A stretch of DNA of 64,000 nucleotides. Source: Gordonia jacobaea. Lineage in GTDB: Bacteria > Actinomycetota > Actinomycetes > Mycobacteriales > Mycobacteriaceae. The notes below the pieces were generated by a model. That model saw only the letters and a program-made list of their open reading frames with translations. It was not told the DNA's origin and searched no databases. Positions 1 through 9,854 of this stretch are shown piece by piece. The translations under genes were made by a program, and so were the position numbers. Within the stretch, counting starts at the first letter, position 1, and each line of letters opens with the position of its first letter. The stretch covers positions 62,001 to 126,000 of the forward strand of contig NZ_LDTZ01000018.1 in assembly GCF_001186365.1 (NCBI RefSeq). Direction: 5' to 3'.

Positions 1-426
1 AACATCTCCAAGCGACAATCCGCCACCGCATTTCACTTTTCGCGGGCGGGAGGGAGTTGCCCGCTCTGGGTCGTACACGACGCATTCGCCTCGCCGGGGC
101 GAGTTGTCACCCAAGTCTCGCAGATGCCCGACGGCCGGTCGTATTTCTGGCTCGCTCGGAGCACCGACGAGGGGTTGGGCTACCTCACACAGCACAAATC
201 CTTCGCCATCGGATTGGGTTGCGATCTCGCACACGCCGACCGTCTCGTCTACTCCACCGGCATCGACCTCGCCGACGACCGTCGTACCGTACCGATCGGC
301 GCCGGATGCAAGGTGTGCCCGCGACCTGCCTGCCCGCAGCGGGCGTTCCCGCAGGTCGGCAGGCCCATCGACGTCGACGTCACTGTCAGTGACTCCGTCC
401 CGTATCGCCCGGCCCGCACAGGGTAG
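1..426 (+). CDS. C-terminal part of a RamB/PrpR-type transcriptional regulator (5' end outside window)
   Basis: The frame is open from base 1 to a TAG, giving about 141 residues that match the C-terminal domain of the short-chain fatty-acyl regulator family (RamB, PrpR). Visible landmarks are the ATAFHFSR and CPLWVVHDAF segments near the start and the cysteine cluster CKVCPRPACPQRA, spaced C-x2-C-x4-C. In mycobacterial PrpR an equivalent cluster is reported to bind Fe-S and the domain senses acyl-CoA. The N-terminal helix-turn-helix lies outside the window, so the exact paralogue (acetate, propionate or other) cannot be told. Confidence 0.88.
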   Translation, partial: NISKRQSATAFHFSRAGGSCPLWVVHDAFASPGRVVTQVSQMPDGRSYFWLARSTDEGLGYLTQHKSFAIGLGCDLAHADRLVYSTGIDLADDRRTVPIGAGCKVCPRPACPQRAFPQVGRPIDVDVTVSDSVPYRPARTG

Positions 427-511
427 GTGAGCTCGTGAGCGACAGGGCGTCGTCGTTCTGTCCGTCACGCATGCGTCGGCGCGTATCCGGTCTGCGGTAA
501 CGTCGGGCGAA

Positions 512-1117
512 ATGATATCGGTTACCAAGAAGCGCAGCCGTGCTCTCACGGCTCGGTCACTCGTACTCGGGTACGCGTGGCCGGCTCTTGCTGCCCTCGC
601 CGTCTTGGCTGTCACCATAGCGGTGGTCGTAGGTCTCACACTGCAGTCGTCCCCGGCCGCCGACTCCGCGGCCGCGACGACTGCCGCACGTCCGGTCGCT
701 GCCCCGATCATCCCCAAGCCCTCCTGCCCCGAGAAGTCCGAAGGAAAGGCCATCGTCGTCGGACTCGCGTCGCAACACATGGTCCTATGCCTTGACGGGC
801 AACCGGTTTCCGACATCGCGGTGACCACCGGCAGCGTCGACCGCGGTGTAGGCACACCGCTGGGAACCTGGCGTATCGAAAGCCATGACGTCGATCGCAC
901 GCTGAGCGGTCCCGGGTACACGGTGTTCGTGCACTACTGGTTGCACCTGTTCGGCGACATCGGATTCCACGACTCACCCTGGCAGAAGTTTCCCTACGGC
1001 GACACGACGGCCTACAAGACCCGGGGCTCCGAAGGCTGTATTCACGTGCCCGGCAACGAGATCAAGCACCTCTACGACTGGGCGGGCGACGGCACGCCTG
1101 TCACGATCACCGCCTGA
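512..1117 (+). CDS. L,D-transpeptidase (YkuD domain), membrane-anchored
   Basis: This is a 201-residue protein. Residues about 20-48 form one hydrophobic segment that acts as a signal anchor, followed by an Ala/Pro-rich linker and a YkuD catalytic domain from about residue 80. The active-site region reads GFHDSPW then SEGCIHVP, which supplies the conserved His, Gly, Cys and second His; most family members have SHGC, so Glu in place of His before GC is a variant. The family makes 3-3 cross-links in peptidoglycan outside the membrane. The ATG is chosen because it precedes a basic stretch and the membrane segment. It stands alone and converges with the permease. Confidence 0.85.
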   Translation: MISVTKKRSRALTARSLVLGYAWPALAALAVLAVTIAVVVGLTLQSSPAADSAAATTAARPVAAPIIPKPSCPEKSEGKAIVVGLASQHMVLCLDGQPVSDIAVTTGSVDRGVGTPLGTWRIESHDVDRTLSGPGYTVFVHYWLHLFGDIGFHDSPWQKFPYGDTTAYKTRGSEGCIHVPGNEIKHLYDWAGDGTPVTITA

Positions 1118-1148
1118 GTCTCATACCGACTCAGGCAGTGATCGTGAC
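1100..1148. terminator. Bidirectional hairpin between convergent genes
   Basis: The arms GTCACGATCAC and GCCTGAGTC pair with GACTCAGGC and GTGATCGTGAC around a 7-base loop. The stem is about 20 bp with one bulged position. It overlaps the last codons of the L,D-transpeptidase and ends just before the stop of the permease on the other strand, so it could end transcription from both sides. There is no long T-run. Confidence 0.65.
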
Positions 1149-1156
1149 CCGGCCGC

Positions 1157-2653
1157 TCAGGCGACGTCGTCGCTGTTGACCTTCTCTGCGCCGTCGTGAC
1201 GCCGCATCGTGAACAGCAGATTCAACGCGATGGCCACGAAGATGCCCACCGCAGCGCCACTGGAAAGCAGTTGTTTGGCCGCCGTCGGGAATTGACTGTA
1301 GAAGCCGTTGATCGTGATCGGCAGCAGGGCCACGCCGATCGCCGCAGCCGTGATGATCACGTTGGAGTTCTGGCTGTAGTCGACACGCCCGAGGATGCGG
1401 ATACCGACCACCGCGATGGTTCCGAACATCACCACTGCTGCGGCCCCGAGGACGGGCCGCGGGATCGCCGCCACGACCTCACCGACGACGGGAAAGAACG
1501 CGAGGCACATCAGCATCGCGCCGGTCAGCGCTGTCACGTAGCGGCTGAACATCCTCGTGATGGTCAGAATGCCGACATTCTGCGCGAAGGTGACGTACAT
1601 GAACGACTGGAACACGCCACCGCCCAGCGCGGTGACCACGCCGTCGGCACGCACGGCCGCTGCCAGGCGATCGCGCGAGACCTTCTGTCCCACCACTTCC
1701 CCGACGGCATTGACCTGTCCGGCAAGTTCGACGATGAGCACGATCTGAATCAGGGCCAGCGAGCAGATCGCCAGCAGGTCGAAACGCGGCACACCGAAAT
1801 GCAAGAGGTCGGGGAACGAGAACGCGGCACCCTCACCGATGCCCGAACCGTCGAACATCCCCGTGAGCGCGGCGACAACGACGCCGACGATCATGCCGAT
1901 CAACACCGAGATCGGTCGAAGCGCGCGCGGCAACAGGCAGTAGCAGAGCACGATGGCCAGCGCTGTTGCAGCGGCCACGCCGATCTTGGCCGGAGAAGCG
2001 AACCCGGGTTCGTCGGGATCGGAACCGACGATCATCTTTCCGCCCGCTGGTATCAACTGGATACCGATAAGCAGGATGGTCGTCCCGATGACGACCGGCG
2101 GAAAGAACCGCATGAGCTTGCTGACCAGCGGCGCAATGGCGATCGTCGCAAGGCCGACGACGAGCACCGAACCGTACATCGTCTGCAGTCCCTCACCCTG
2201 GCCGATGATCAGCATCGGCGCGATGCCGGTATACGACGCACCGATCACCATCGGCAGCTTCACGCCGACCTTCCAGATGCCCAGCGACTGCAGTAGCGTG
2301 CCGAAACCGCACAACAGCAGGTCTGCGGTGACGAGGTAGACGAGATCTGCCCGCGAGAGATCGAGCGCTGCCGACACCACGACGGGCACCGTCACCGTGC
2401 TCGCATACATCACGAGCAGATGCTAGAGCGCGAACACGACGAGCGGACCAGGTGAGGGAACCTTGTTCACCGGGTCGGTAGCGTTGTCCGACGCAGCGTC
2501 GGGGTGGGTCGAGTCGTGCGGCTCGACACGCTGTGCGGACTGGTCGACGATGATCTGATCGGTCGTCGCGGTGGGGTCGAAGTTCTTGCGGACGATCCTC
2601 TCGCGGACGCGGGAGACTGCGGTGGGGTTGCTCATGGCCTGTTCCTGTTTCAA
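1157..2653 (-). pseudogene. NCS2-family uracil/xanthine permease interrupted by one in-frame amber codon
   Basis: Two open segments in the same frame make one NCS2 nucleobase:cation symporter. The upstream part (2653 to 2426, starting ATG or the ATG at 2635) ends SPGPLVVFAL; a TAG at 2425-2423 follows; the downstream part resumes HLLVMYASTVTVPVV and continues for 418 residues with about a dozen membrane segments. The family has Gln at the stop position (FALQH), so one CAG to TAG change explains the break. A GTG at 2413 or ATG at 2410 could allow restart, but that product would lack the N-terminal tail and the start of membrane helix 1. It lies divergent to the purine deaminase and dehydrogenase genes, so purine uptake is the likely original role. 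Sequencing error or amber read-through are the alternatives. Confidence 0.8.
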
Positions 2654-2775
2654 CCGGCGCCGAGTGTTCGGCTCTTACACGGCTCCGGTCGCGACCGATT
2701 CATCGGAGGAACTGCGCTGTACCCGATCGATCACGGTGGAAATCCGTGAGATCGCACGCGCTTTTCGAAAGCGAA

Positions 2776-2928
2776 GGAACCGGACTCCGGTTCCCGCGAC
2801 GCAGTACAGGTCGGGACCCCTACTACGTGCAATCCATCTTGCGAGTACAAGTAAAACGGGATCGTGTTACGGCCGATTCACGTCGCGTAACAACAGCGTT
2901 AACGTGCCGGGTGGGCGGGTATACCCGC
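2776..2928. promoter_or_regulatory. Divergent promoter region with three inverted repeats
   Basis: The 331-bp gap between the permease and the deaminase has no gene. It holds GGAACCGG-ACT-CCGGTTCC (2776-2794), TGTTACG and CGTAACA arms 14 bp apart (2865-2892), and a perfect 14-bp palindrome GCGGGTATACCCGC (2915-2928) 57 bp before the deaminase start. These are candidate operators for a purine-responsive regulator. No regulator gene is adjacent, so the cognate protein is unknown. Confidence 0.45.
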
Positions 2929-2984
2929 AACGATTGCGCACACCCCGACATGCCGCACCGGCTTGATCGTCGTAGCGTGTCGCT

Positions 2985-4364
2985 GTGCCCTCAGCAACCC
3001 TCATCGAGAATGCCTCCGTGGTGACAGTCGACCCGGATCGTCGGGAATTGACGCGCGCATCGGTACTCATCGAGGGCACCACGATCACAGCGATCATCGA
3101 GACGGACGCCCCGGCGGTGCCGTTGCCTGACGACGTTCTCCGCATCGACGGCACCGGCTGCGTGCTCACGCCCGGGCTCGTGAACACCCATCACCACCTC
3201 TATCAGTGGATCACCCGTGGCCTCGCCGCCGATCACACGCTCTTCCAATGGCTGACGACGCTGTACCCGATCTGGGCGGGTATCGACGAGCAGGCGGTGC
3301 ACACGGCGGCGCTCGGCGGCCTGTCGACACTCGCGTTGTCCGGCTGCACGACGACGACCGACCACCACTACGTCTTCCCGCGTGAGGGCGGCGACCTGCT
3401 CGGCGCCGAAATCGGTGCAGCCCAGGCCGTCGGCGTGCGCTTCCACCCGACGCGCGGTTCGATGGACCTGTCCGAGAAGGACGGCGGCCTGCCGCCGGAC
3501 ACCGTGGTGCAGAGCATCGACGAAATCCTCACCGCCAGCTCCGATGCCGTTGCGCGCTGGCATGATCCGGCACCCGCCTCGATGCTGCGCATCGCGCTCG
3601 CACCGTGCTCACCGTTCTCGGTGACCACCGACCTGCTCCGCGAATCCGCCGTGCTGGCACGAGAACTCGGCGTCCGACTGCATACCCACCTCGCCGAATC
3701 GGTCGACGAGAACACCTACTGCGACGAGCATTTCGGTTGCACACCACTGGAATACATGGAATCCGTCGGTTGGACCGGCGACGACGTGTGGTTCGCCCAC
3801 GGCATCGAGTTCGCCGACGACGAGATCGCCCGGCTCGCGGCGACGTCGACCGGCGTCGCCCACTGCCCCACCTCCAACGCCCGCCTCGGCAACCACATCT
3901 GCCGCACTCGCGACCTCGTCGACGCCGGGGTTCCCGTGGGATTGGGCGTCGACGGCGCGGCGTCGAACGAATCGGCGCGCCTCCTTGAAGAGGCACACCA
4001 GGCCGTGCTGATGGCCCGCACACGGGGAGGCCCCACCGCACTCACCACACGGACGGCGATCGAGCTCGCGACCATCGGTGGTGCTCAAGTATTGGGCCGT
4101 GCCAACGAGATCGGCTCCATCGAGGTCGGGAAGCTCGCCGATCTCGTCCTCTGGGACCTCACCACGCTCGCGCACGCCGACATCGACGACCCGGTGGCAG
4201 CACTGGTTCTCGGTGCCATCCCGCCGATCAAGGCATCGTGGGTCAACGGCACACAGATCGTCGCCGACGCCGAGCTGCTCACCGTCGACACGACGACCGT
4301 CGCGGCCGACTGCGCACACGAGCATCGCCGACTGCTGGACAAAGCACGCGGGGCCCTCACATGA
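2985..4364 (+). CDS. Amidohydrolase, probable 8-oxoguanine deaminase
   Basis: This is a 459-residue cytosolic amidohydrolase. The metal site is visible as NTHHHLYQW (HxH) near residue 67, HTHLAE near residue 232 and GVDGAASNES near residue 325, with HCPTSNARLG between the last two. The segment GSMDLSEKDGGLPPD is typical of 8-oxoguanine and isoxanthopterin deaminases, which hydrolyse the exocyclic amino group of oxidised or modified purines. The GTG start fits the family length. The next gene starts 28 bp downstream and the two xanthine-dehydrogenase subunits follow, so the product probably feeds oxidation of the purine ring. Guanine as substrate cannot be excluded. Confidence 0.85.
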   Translation: MPSATLIENASVVTVDPDRRELTRASVLIEGTTITAIIETDAPAVPLPDDVLRIDGTGCVLTPGLVNTHHHLYQWITRGLAADHTLFQWLTTLYPIWAGIDEQAVHTAALGGLSTLALSGCTTTTDHHYVFPREGGDLLGAEIGAAQAVGVRFHPTRGSMDLSEKDGGLPPDTVVQSIDEILTASSDAVARWHDPAPASMLRIALAPCSPFSVTTDLLRESAVLARELGVRLHTHLAESVDENTYCDEHFGCTPLEYMESVGWTGDDVWFAHGIEFADDEIARLAATSTGVAHCPTSNARLGNHICRTRDLVDAGVPVGLGVDGAASNESARLLEEAHQAVLMARTRGGPTALTTRTAIELATIGGAQVLGRANEIGSIEVGKLADLVLWDLTTLAHADIDDPVAALVLGAIPPIKASWVNGTQIVADAELLTVDTTTVAADCAHEHRRLLDKARGALT

Positions 4365-4392
4365 CACCCGCTATGGCACGCAGGGGACTGTG

Positions 4393-5223
4393 ATGGATCT
4401 GCACACGATCTCGACCTACCGCTACGCCTACAGCCGCGACGACCTCACCCTGGCGGAAGGCGAACGCATCGTCGCGGGCGGCACGTGGTTCTTCTCCGAA
4501 CCGCAGGTGACCTCGAGCGGGGTGGTCGACATCAGCCGCATCGACTGGGAGCCCTTCGAGGAACTACCCGACGGTGGCCTGCGGATCGCGGCGACAGCCA
4601 CCATCGCGCAACTCGCCGAACTGCCCGCCAAGCCGGGTTGGCGGGCACACCCGCTGCTCTTCCAGTGCGCGACAGCACTTCTGGCCTCCTTCAAGATCTG
4701 GAACGTCGCCACCGTCGGCGGCAACATCTGCCGTTCGTTCGCGGCCGCATCGATGGTGTCACTGGCAGCGGGACTCGACGGTCGCGTATTGATCTGGCGC
4801 CCCGATGGCACCGATTACAGCGTCGACGTCGCCGATTTCGTCACCGGCAACGGAACCAACACCCTGGGCGAGGGAGAAGTGTTGCGCGCCATCGACATCC
4901 CCGGATACGCACTGCGCGGCCGAACCGGTTTCAGAAAGATCGCCCTGGCAGAGCTCGGGCGCTCCGGGGTGGTGGTGACCGGACGCCGCGACGAGGACGA
5001 CACCGTCGTCGTCGGGATCACCGCGGCGACGCTGTGGCCTACCGTGCTGCGCTACAACGGATTACCCGACGCCGAGCGTCTGCGCGCCGATATCTGGTCG
5101 GCAGACGGCTACTACACCGACCCGCTCGGTGCCGCCGATTGGCGGCGCGGAGTCAGCGCGGTCCTGGCCGAACAGATCCGTGGCGAACTAGAACGGGACG
5201 CCGAAGGAGTTGGTGCACCGTGA
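4393..5223 (+). CDS. Xanthine-dehydrogenase-type FAD-binding subunit
   Basis: The 276-residue protein belongs to the FAD_binding_5/CO_deh_flav_C family, the medium subunit of xanthine oxidase-like molybdoenzymes. The FAD-contacting stretch [15 protein letters not shown] lies near residues 101-115. The ATG start is 28 bp after the deaminase stop and gives an N-terminus that begins at the expected parallel-beta domain; an open frame continues upstream inside the deaminase but only as a shadow. The stop overlaps the GTG of the Fe-S/molybdenum subunit by 4 bp, so translation is probably coupled. It would pass electrons from the Fe-S clusters to FAD and on to NAD. Confidence 0.88.
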   Translation: MDLHTISTYRYAYSRDDLTLAEGERIVAGGTWFFSEPQVTSSGVVDISRIDWEPFEELPDGGLRIAATATIAQLAELPAKPGWRAHPLLFQCATALLASFKIWNVATVGGNICRSFAAASMVSLAAGLDGRVLIWRPDGTDYSVDVADFVTGNGTNTLGEGEVLRAIDIPGYALRGRTGFRKIALAELGRSGVVVTGRRDEDDTVVVGITAATLWPTVLRYNGLPDAERLRADIWSADGYYTDPLGAADWRRGVSAVLAEQIRGELERDAEGVGAP

Positions 5224-8093
5224 AGTTCGAGATCAACGGCGAATCGGTCGACGCGACTCCCGCCGCCGGCCAGTGCCTGCGCACGTTCCTGCGCGACCAA
5301 GCCCACTTCGAAGTCAAGAAGGGCTGCGATGCGGGCGACTGCGGCGCGTGCTCGGTGTTGGTCGACGACACGCCGGTGCACTCGTGCATCTTTCCGGCCC
5401 AGCGCATCGAAGGGCGTTCGGTCACAACGGTCTCGGGCCTCGGTACCCCCGACGACCTCCACCCCATGCAGCAGGCCTTCGTCGACAACTTCGGCTTCCA
5501 GTGCGGTTTCTGCACCGCCGGAATGATCGTCACGGCGTCAACGCTCGACGCCGACACCGTCCACGACACCGACGAGCTACAGCGCAAGATGAAGGGAAAC
5601 CTCTGCCGCTGCACGGGATATCGCGCGATCCGCCAGGCGATCCGTCGAGGCGTCGACACCGCGTCGCCGGCCGAGCAACCCGCTGGACGAGCAGACTCCT
5701 CCGCCGGTCGAGCAGACGCGAGAACCGCGTCCCCCGCTGGTCGAGCAGACGCGAGAACCGCGTCCCCCGCTGGTCGAGCAGACGCGAGGAACGAGCGTCG
5801 TGTCGAGACCACCTCCCCCGCGATCGGCACGTCGCTCACGCCGCCCGCCGGCCGCCGGGTTGTCACCGGAACCGAGCCGTACACCTTCGACGTCACAGTG
5901 CCCGGGACCCGCTATCTCCGGGTCCTCACTTCGCCACACCCGCACGCCCGGATCGTCTCGATCGACACGTCCGCGGCGCAGTCACTGCCCGGCGTCGCGC
6001 TCGTCCTCACCCACGAGAACGTCAGTACGCGAAGGTTTTCCACCGCGAGGCACGAGTCGCGCGCCGACGATCCCGACGACACGCTCGTCCTCGACTCCGT
6101 GGTGCGGTTCGTCGGGCAGCGGGTGGCGGCGGTGGTCGCCGACACCGCCGGAATCGCCGAGGAAGCGTGCCGACTGATCGTTGTCGAATACGAGCCCCTC
6201 CCGGGCGTCTTCGATCCCGAGGAAGCACGACGCCCCGGAGCTCCGCTGGTTCATCCCGAACGCACTCCCGAGGACCGCGTGTTCGAGGCCGAGCGCAACG
6301 TCATCTCCTCGTTCCACGAGGGATTCGGTGGCGACGTCGACGCGACGCTCGCAGCGTCGACCATCACCGTCGGCGGAACCTGGCATACCGCACGAATTTC
6401 CCACGCGCAGTTGGAGACCCACGGCTCCATCGGCTGGCTCGACGACGACGGTCGACTGGTGATCCGCACCAGCACGCAGGTGCCCTTCCTGGTCCGTGAC
6501 GAGCTCGCTCTGTTGCTCGACCTCCCCGCAGATCGCATCCGCGTGTTCAGCGCCCGCGTCGGCGGTGGATTCGGCGGCAAGCAGGAACTGCTCACCGAGG
6601 ATCTGGTGGCAATCGCGGTGTTACGCACCGGAATGCCCGTTGCCTACGAGATGTCGCGGACCGACGAGATGACCCGCACCACCTATCGCCATCCCTTCCG
6701 TGTCGCAGTCGATCTCGGCGCCGACGCCGACGGTCGCCTGCGTGCGATGAAGGTCGACGTCCTCTCCGACACCGGCGCATACGGCAATCACTCCATGGGC
6801 GTCATGTTCCACGCGTGCGCCGAATCGGTCTCGGTGTACAACTGCCCGGTCAAACGGATCGACGCCGAGGTGGTCTACACCAACAACCCGCCGTCGGGTG
6901 CATTCCGTGGCTACGGTTTGGGGCAGGTGATCCTGGCCGTCGAATCCGCCATGGATGAACTCGCGATTGCGCTCGACATCGATCCGTTCGAGCTACGTCG
7001 ACTCAACGCGGTCCGCGACGGCGATCCGCTTCTCATCGCACACCCCGAACCCGAGGACGACCTGATCTACGGGAGCTACGGGCTCGACCAGTGCCTCGAC
7101 CTCGCCCAGACGGCGCTACGCCGCGGCAACGATGTCGCTGCGCCAGAAGGTGATTCGTGGCGCGTCGGCGAAGGCATGGCCATTGCCGCCATCGCCACAA
7201 TGGCGCCCCGTGGCCACTTCTCTACCGTGACCGTCGGTGTCGACACCGACGGTCGCTACCACGTCGGTGTGGGCACGGCAGAGTTCGGCAACGGCACGAC
7301 GACGGTGCTCACCCAGATCGTCACCGAGGCGATGGGCACCGTTCCGTCACGAATCGTGTTGGCGCACGGCGACACCGACGCAGCGGTCTACGACACCGGC
7401 GCCTTCGCGTCGGCAGGCATCACGGTCGCGGGAAAGGCGACCTACGGCGCAGCACTCGCGCTGCGTACGGTGCTGCTCGACGCGGCGTCGTCGATCACCG
7501 CAACGGCACCCGATGCCATCCGGTTGGTCCCCGACGGCGCACTCGTCGGTGAACGACTGGTGAGCTTCGCCGAGCTCATCGACACCGTCGACCCTGCGCA
7601 CCGCGTGGGCGACCGCGTGGTCGCCACCGGTTCCGAGAGTGGCGCGCTGCGCTCGATTGCGTTCAACGTGCACGCTTTTCGTGTCGCCGTCGACACCGTG
7701 ACCGGCAGCGTGCGCATCCTGCAGTCCGTCCAGTCGGCCGACGCCGGCACGGTGATGAACCCGCAGCAGTGTCGCGGTCAGGTGGAAGGCGGTGTGGCGC
7801 AGGCGATCGGATCGTCGCTGTACGAGGAGATCATGCTCGACGGGAAGGGGGTAGCGCTGACCCCCGTGTTCCGTACCTACCGGGTGCCCCAGATGGCGGA
7901 TGTCCCCGAGACCGAGGTCTACTTCGCCGACACCGCCGACGAACTCGGCCCGTATGGCGCGAAGTCTATGAGCGAGTCGCCCTACAACCCGGTGGCCCCC
8001 GCTCTTGCCAACGCCATCAGGCGGGCGATCGGCCAGCGGCCCTACGAGCTGCCGATGTCGCGTGATCGGGTCTGGCGCCTCCTCCAGGGGTGA
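5220..8093 (+). CDS. Fused [2Fe-2S] and molybdopterin-binding subunit of a xanthine-dehydrogenase-type enzyme
   Basis: The 957-residue protein joins two subunits that are often separate. Residues 1-155 carry two [2Fe-2S] sites: [12 protein letters not shown] with HSC, and QCGFCTAGM with [10 protein letters not shown]. Residues about 205-957 are the molybdenum domain with [19 protein letters not shown] and [12 protein letters not shown], the last containing the catalytic Glu. The linker between them (about residues 154-200) is a low-complexity run of [11 protein letters not shown] repeats encoded by a 33-bp DNA repeat. With the FAD subunit it would hydroxylate a purine such as hypoxanthine, xanthine or 8-oxo-hypoxanthine. 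The GTG start overlaps the preceding gene; longer upstream extensions are shadows. No XdhC maturation factor is in the window. Confidence 0.88.
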   Translation: MKFEINGESVDATPAAGQCLRTFLRDQAHFEVKKGCDAGDCGACSVLVDDTPVHSCIFPAQRIEGRSVTTVSGLGTPDDLHPMQQAFVDNFGFQCGFCTAGMIVTASTLDADTVHDTDELQRKMKGNLCRCTGYRAIRQAIRRGVDTASPAEQPAGRADSSAGRADARTASPAGRADARTASPAGRADARNERRVETTSPAIGTSLTPPAGRRVVTGTEPYTFDVTVPGTRYLRVLTSPHPHARIVSIDTSAAQSLPGVALVLTHENVSTRRFSTARHESRADDPDDTLVLDSVVRFVGQRVAAVVADTAGIAEEACRLIVVEYEPLPGVFDPEEARRPGAPLVHPERTPEDRVFEAERNVISSFHEGFGGDVDATLAASTITVGGTWHTARISHAQLETHGSIGWLDDDGRLVIRTSTQVPFLVRDELALLLDLPADRIRVFSARVGGGFGGKQELLTEDLVAIAVLRTGMPVAYEMSRTDEMTRTTYRHPFRVAVDLGADADGRLRAMKVDVLSDTGAYGNHSMGVMFHACAESVSVYNCPVKRIDAEVVYTNNPPSGAFRGYGLGQVILAVESAMDELAIALDIDPFELRRLNAVRDGDPLLIAHPEPEDDLIYGSYGLDQCLDLAQTALRRGNDVAAPEGDSWRVGEGMAIAAIATMAPRGHFSTVTVGVDTDGRYHVGVGTAEFGNGTTTVLTQIVTEAMGTVPSRIVLAHGDTDAAVYDTGAFASAGITVAGKATYGAALALRTVLLDAASSITATAPDAIRLVPDGALVGERLVSFAELIDTVDPAHRVGDRVVATGSESGALRSIAFNVHAFRVAVDTVTGSVRILQSVQSADAGTVMNPQQCRGQVEGGVAQAIGSSLYEEIMLDGKGVALTPVFRTYRVPQMADVPETEVYFADTADELGPYGAKSMSESPYNPVAPALANAIRRAIGQRPYELPMSRDRVWRLLQG
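5679..5810 (+). repeat. 33-bp tandem repeat inside the molybdoenzyme gene
   Basis: Three units with a 33-bp period start near 5702, 5735 and 5768, preceded by a diverged partial copy near 5679. The core is CGCTGGTCGAGCAGACGCGA. The last unit runs on into GGAACGAGCG and TGTCGAGACC, which resembles a short interspersed sequence common between genes in Gordonia-type genomes. All units have lengths that keep the reading frame, so they encode part of the interdomain linker. Confidence 0.8.
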
Positions 8094-8100
8094 TCGGCAT

Positions 8101-8172
8101 CCCAGACGCGGCCCGAGCGTGTGGACGCGGCTGGTGCACCAGCCGCGTCTGCCGATTCGAGCCGCGTCTGGG
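8101..8172. repeat. Nested palindromic repeat element, copy 1
   Basis: Outer arms CCCAGACGCGGC (8101-8112) and GCCGCGTCTGGG (8161-8172) are perfect complements. Between them a 26-bp perfect palindrome (8124-8149) has arms GACGCGGCTGGT and ACCAGCCGCGTC around GC. A second copy, about 85 percent identical by eye, lies at 16859-16928. It may fold as a long hairpin or as a cross and could end transcription of the dehydrogenase operon. Confidence 0.8.
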
Positions 8173-8260
8173 ACAACTCGGGCGACGCACGGTTTCGGTG
8201 ACCCGAACTTTTTGATTCGCCCAGGTTGAACTCGACGTCGAGCTGTGCGAGATTGGTCAG

Positions 8261-9538
8261 GTGAGCACGGTCGAAGAGCGCGAGCAGCCGGACCCGACCG
8301 CGGTCCGCCGTCGCATACGTCGGCCACGTGCACTACTGCGGAACGTCGCACTGCTCGGCCCCGCGTTCGTCGCGGCCATCGCCTACGTCGACCCCGGCAA
8401 CGTCGCAGCCAACATCACCGCGGGCTCCCGGTACGGGTTCCTGCTGGTCTGGGTGCTGGTGCTGGCCAACGTCATCGCCATGCTGATCCAGTACCAGTCG
8501 GCGAAGCTCGGAATCGTCACCGGCAAGGGACTGCCCGCTTTGATCGGCGCGCGGATGGGTCGTCGTTCTCGGCTCGCGTTCTGGGTTCAGGCCGAAGCTG
8601 TCGCAGTGGCCACCGACCTCGCGGAGGTGCTCGGCGGTGCCATCGCGCTGAACCTGCTGTTCGGACTGCCACTCGTTCTTGGCGGCGTGATCGTCGGCGT
8701 GGTGTCACTCCTGATGCTGCTGCTGCAGAATCCGCGCCAACAACACGTTTTCGAACGGGTCATCTTCGGCATGCTCGCGATCATCGTCGTGGGATTCCTC
8801 GCCGGCCTCGTCGTCGAACCACCGCCCGCGGGAGAGGTCCTCGGCGGGCTCGTGCCCCGACTACAGGGTCCCGAGACGGTGCTGCTCGCCGCGTCCATGC
8901 TCGGCGCGACCGTGATGCCGCACGCGATCTACGTCCACTCCTCGCTGGTCGTCGACCGACACGGCATCAGCTCGACGCGGTCGCGGAAGCGACGCCTGAT
9001 CAGGGTGACGCGCTGGGACGTCGTGATCGCTCTGATCGTGGCCGGTGCGGTGAACATCGCACTGCTGTTGCTCGCGGCCACCAATCTCCGCGGCAAGGAG
9101 GGCACCGACACCATCGAGGGAGCGTACGACGCCGTCCGCGACTCGCTCGGCCCCTCGGTGGCGACCATCTTCGCGATCGGTCTGCTGGCCAGCGGTCTGG
9201 CAGCGACCTCGGTCGGTTCGTCGGCGGGTTCGGCGATCATGGATGGACTACTGCACGTTCGGGTGCCTCTCGTCCTGCGCAGACTCATCACACTGATTCC
9301 CGCGCTCATCGTGCTCGCTGTCGGCGTGGACCCGACCTGGGCTCTGGTGATCAGTCAGGTGGTACTCAGCTTCGGAATCCCCTTCGCGATCATCCCGCTC
9401 GGCCGACTCACCGCCGACCGCGGACTCATGGGCGAGTATGCCGACGGGTGGCCGCTGCGCATCGGAGCCGCGGTGTCGTCGGTGCTCATCGTCGTGCTGA
9501 ATCTTGCCCTCATCGTGCTGCTGATCATCGGCGCGTGA
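8261..9538 (+). CDS. mntH: Nramp-family Mn2+/Fe2+ transporter
   Basis: This 425-residue integral membrane protein has about eleven hydrophobic helices. The Nramp signature is present: AYVDPGNVAANI in helix 1 (the DPGN metal-binding motif) and GATVMPHAIYVHS in helix 6 (the MPH motif). It would import Mn2+ or Fe2+ with protons. The GTG start is chosen because it precedes a charged N-terminal tail of usual length. No Mn riboswitch or MntR box was recognised upstream; the gap holds palindromic repeat copy 1. Confidence 0.9.
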   Translation: MSTVEEREQPDPTAVRRRIRRPRALLRNVALLGPAFVAAIAYVDPGNVAANITAGSRYGFLLVWVLVLANVIAMLIQYQSAKLGIVTGKGLPALIGARMGRRSRLAFWVQAEAVAVATDLAEVLGGAIALNLLFGLPLVLGGVIVGVVSLLMLLLQNPRQQHVFERVIFGMLAIIVVGFLAGLVVEPPPAGEVLGGLVPRLQGPETVLLAASMLGATVMPHAIYVHSSLVVDRHGISSTRSRKRRLIRVTRWDVVIALIVAGAVNIALLLLAATNLRGKEGTDTIEGAYDAVRDSLGPSVATIFAIGLLASGLAATSVGSSAGSAIMDGLLHVRVPLVLRRLITLIPALIVLAVGVDPTWALVISQVVLSFGIPFAIIPLGRLTADRGLMGEYADGWPLRIGAAVSSVLIVVLNLALIVLLIIGA

Positions 9539-9854
9539 GCATCAGCAGCTTCGCGTGTTGTCATCTGCGCCACTTGGGACTTCTCTATTCCGACATCTCG
9601 GCCCCACATGCCTTCCTTCACTTTGACATCACCGGCCAGCACGGCTATCACTGATATGGCGCTCGACCGACCGGGCGCGAATGCGCTTGCAGGGAGGTGA
9701 GATCCGAATGCCATCTGGTGACAGTTCTTCTGACAGACCATCGTTCGAATCGTGTCCTCCCCTCGCCCGTCACAGGTGAGCCGACGCCGCGCGTATCACG
9801 TGCGGCACCGCGGCCGCGTGCGGGTTGGGGAACCCTGACCCCAAGGCGGTCCCC
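9539..9854 (+). other. Intergenic leader before the MgtC-family gene
   Basis: No coding sequence is supported in these 316 bases. The stretch GGAGGTGAGATCC at 9693-9705 loosely recalls the beginning of an M-box Mg2+ riboswitch, but the other conserved blocks are not seen. The region may be a structured leader or simply a promoter region. Confidence 0.3.

Noticed and set aside
1196..2296. 366-residue plus-strand frame opposite the permease
   Set aside because: Composition is His/Arg/Asp-rich as expected of an antisense shadow of a GC-rich membrane-protein gene.
5701..5797. Regular repeats that might look like a small CRISPR array
   Set aside because: Units are directly adjacent without spacers and lie inside a coding frame.
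8101..8172. tRNA-like fold in the palindromic element
   Set aside because: No T-loop, anticodon arm or acceptor pattern; only nested hairpins.
9661..9854. M-box Mg2+ riboswitch before the MgtC-family gene
   Set aside because: Only one short block (GGAGGTGAGATCC) resembles it; the other conserved blocks were not found by eye.
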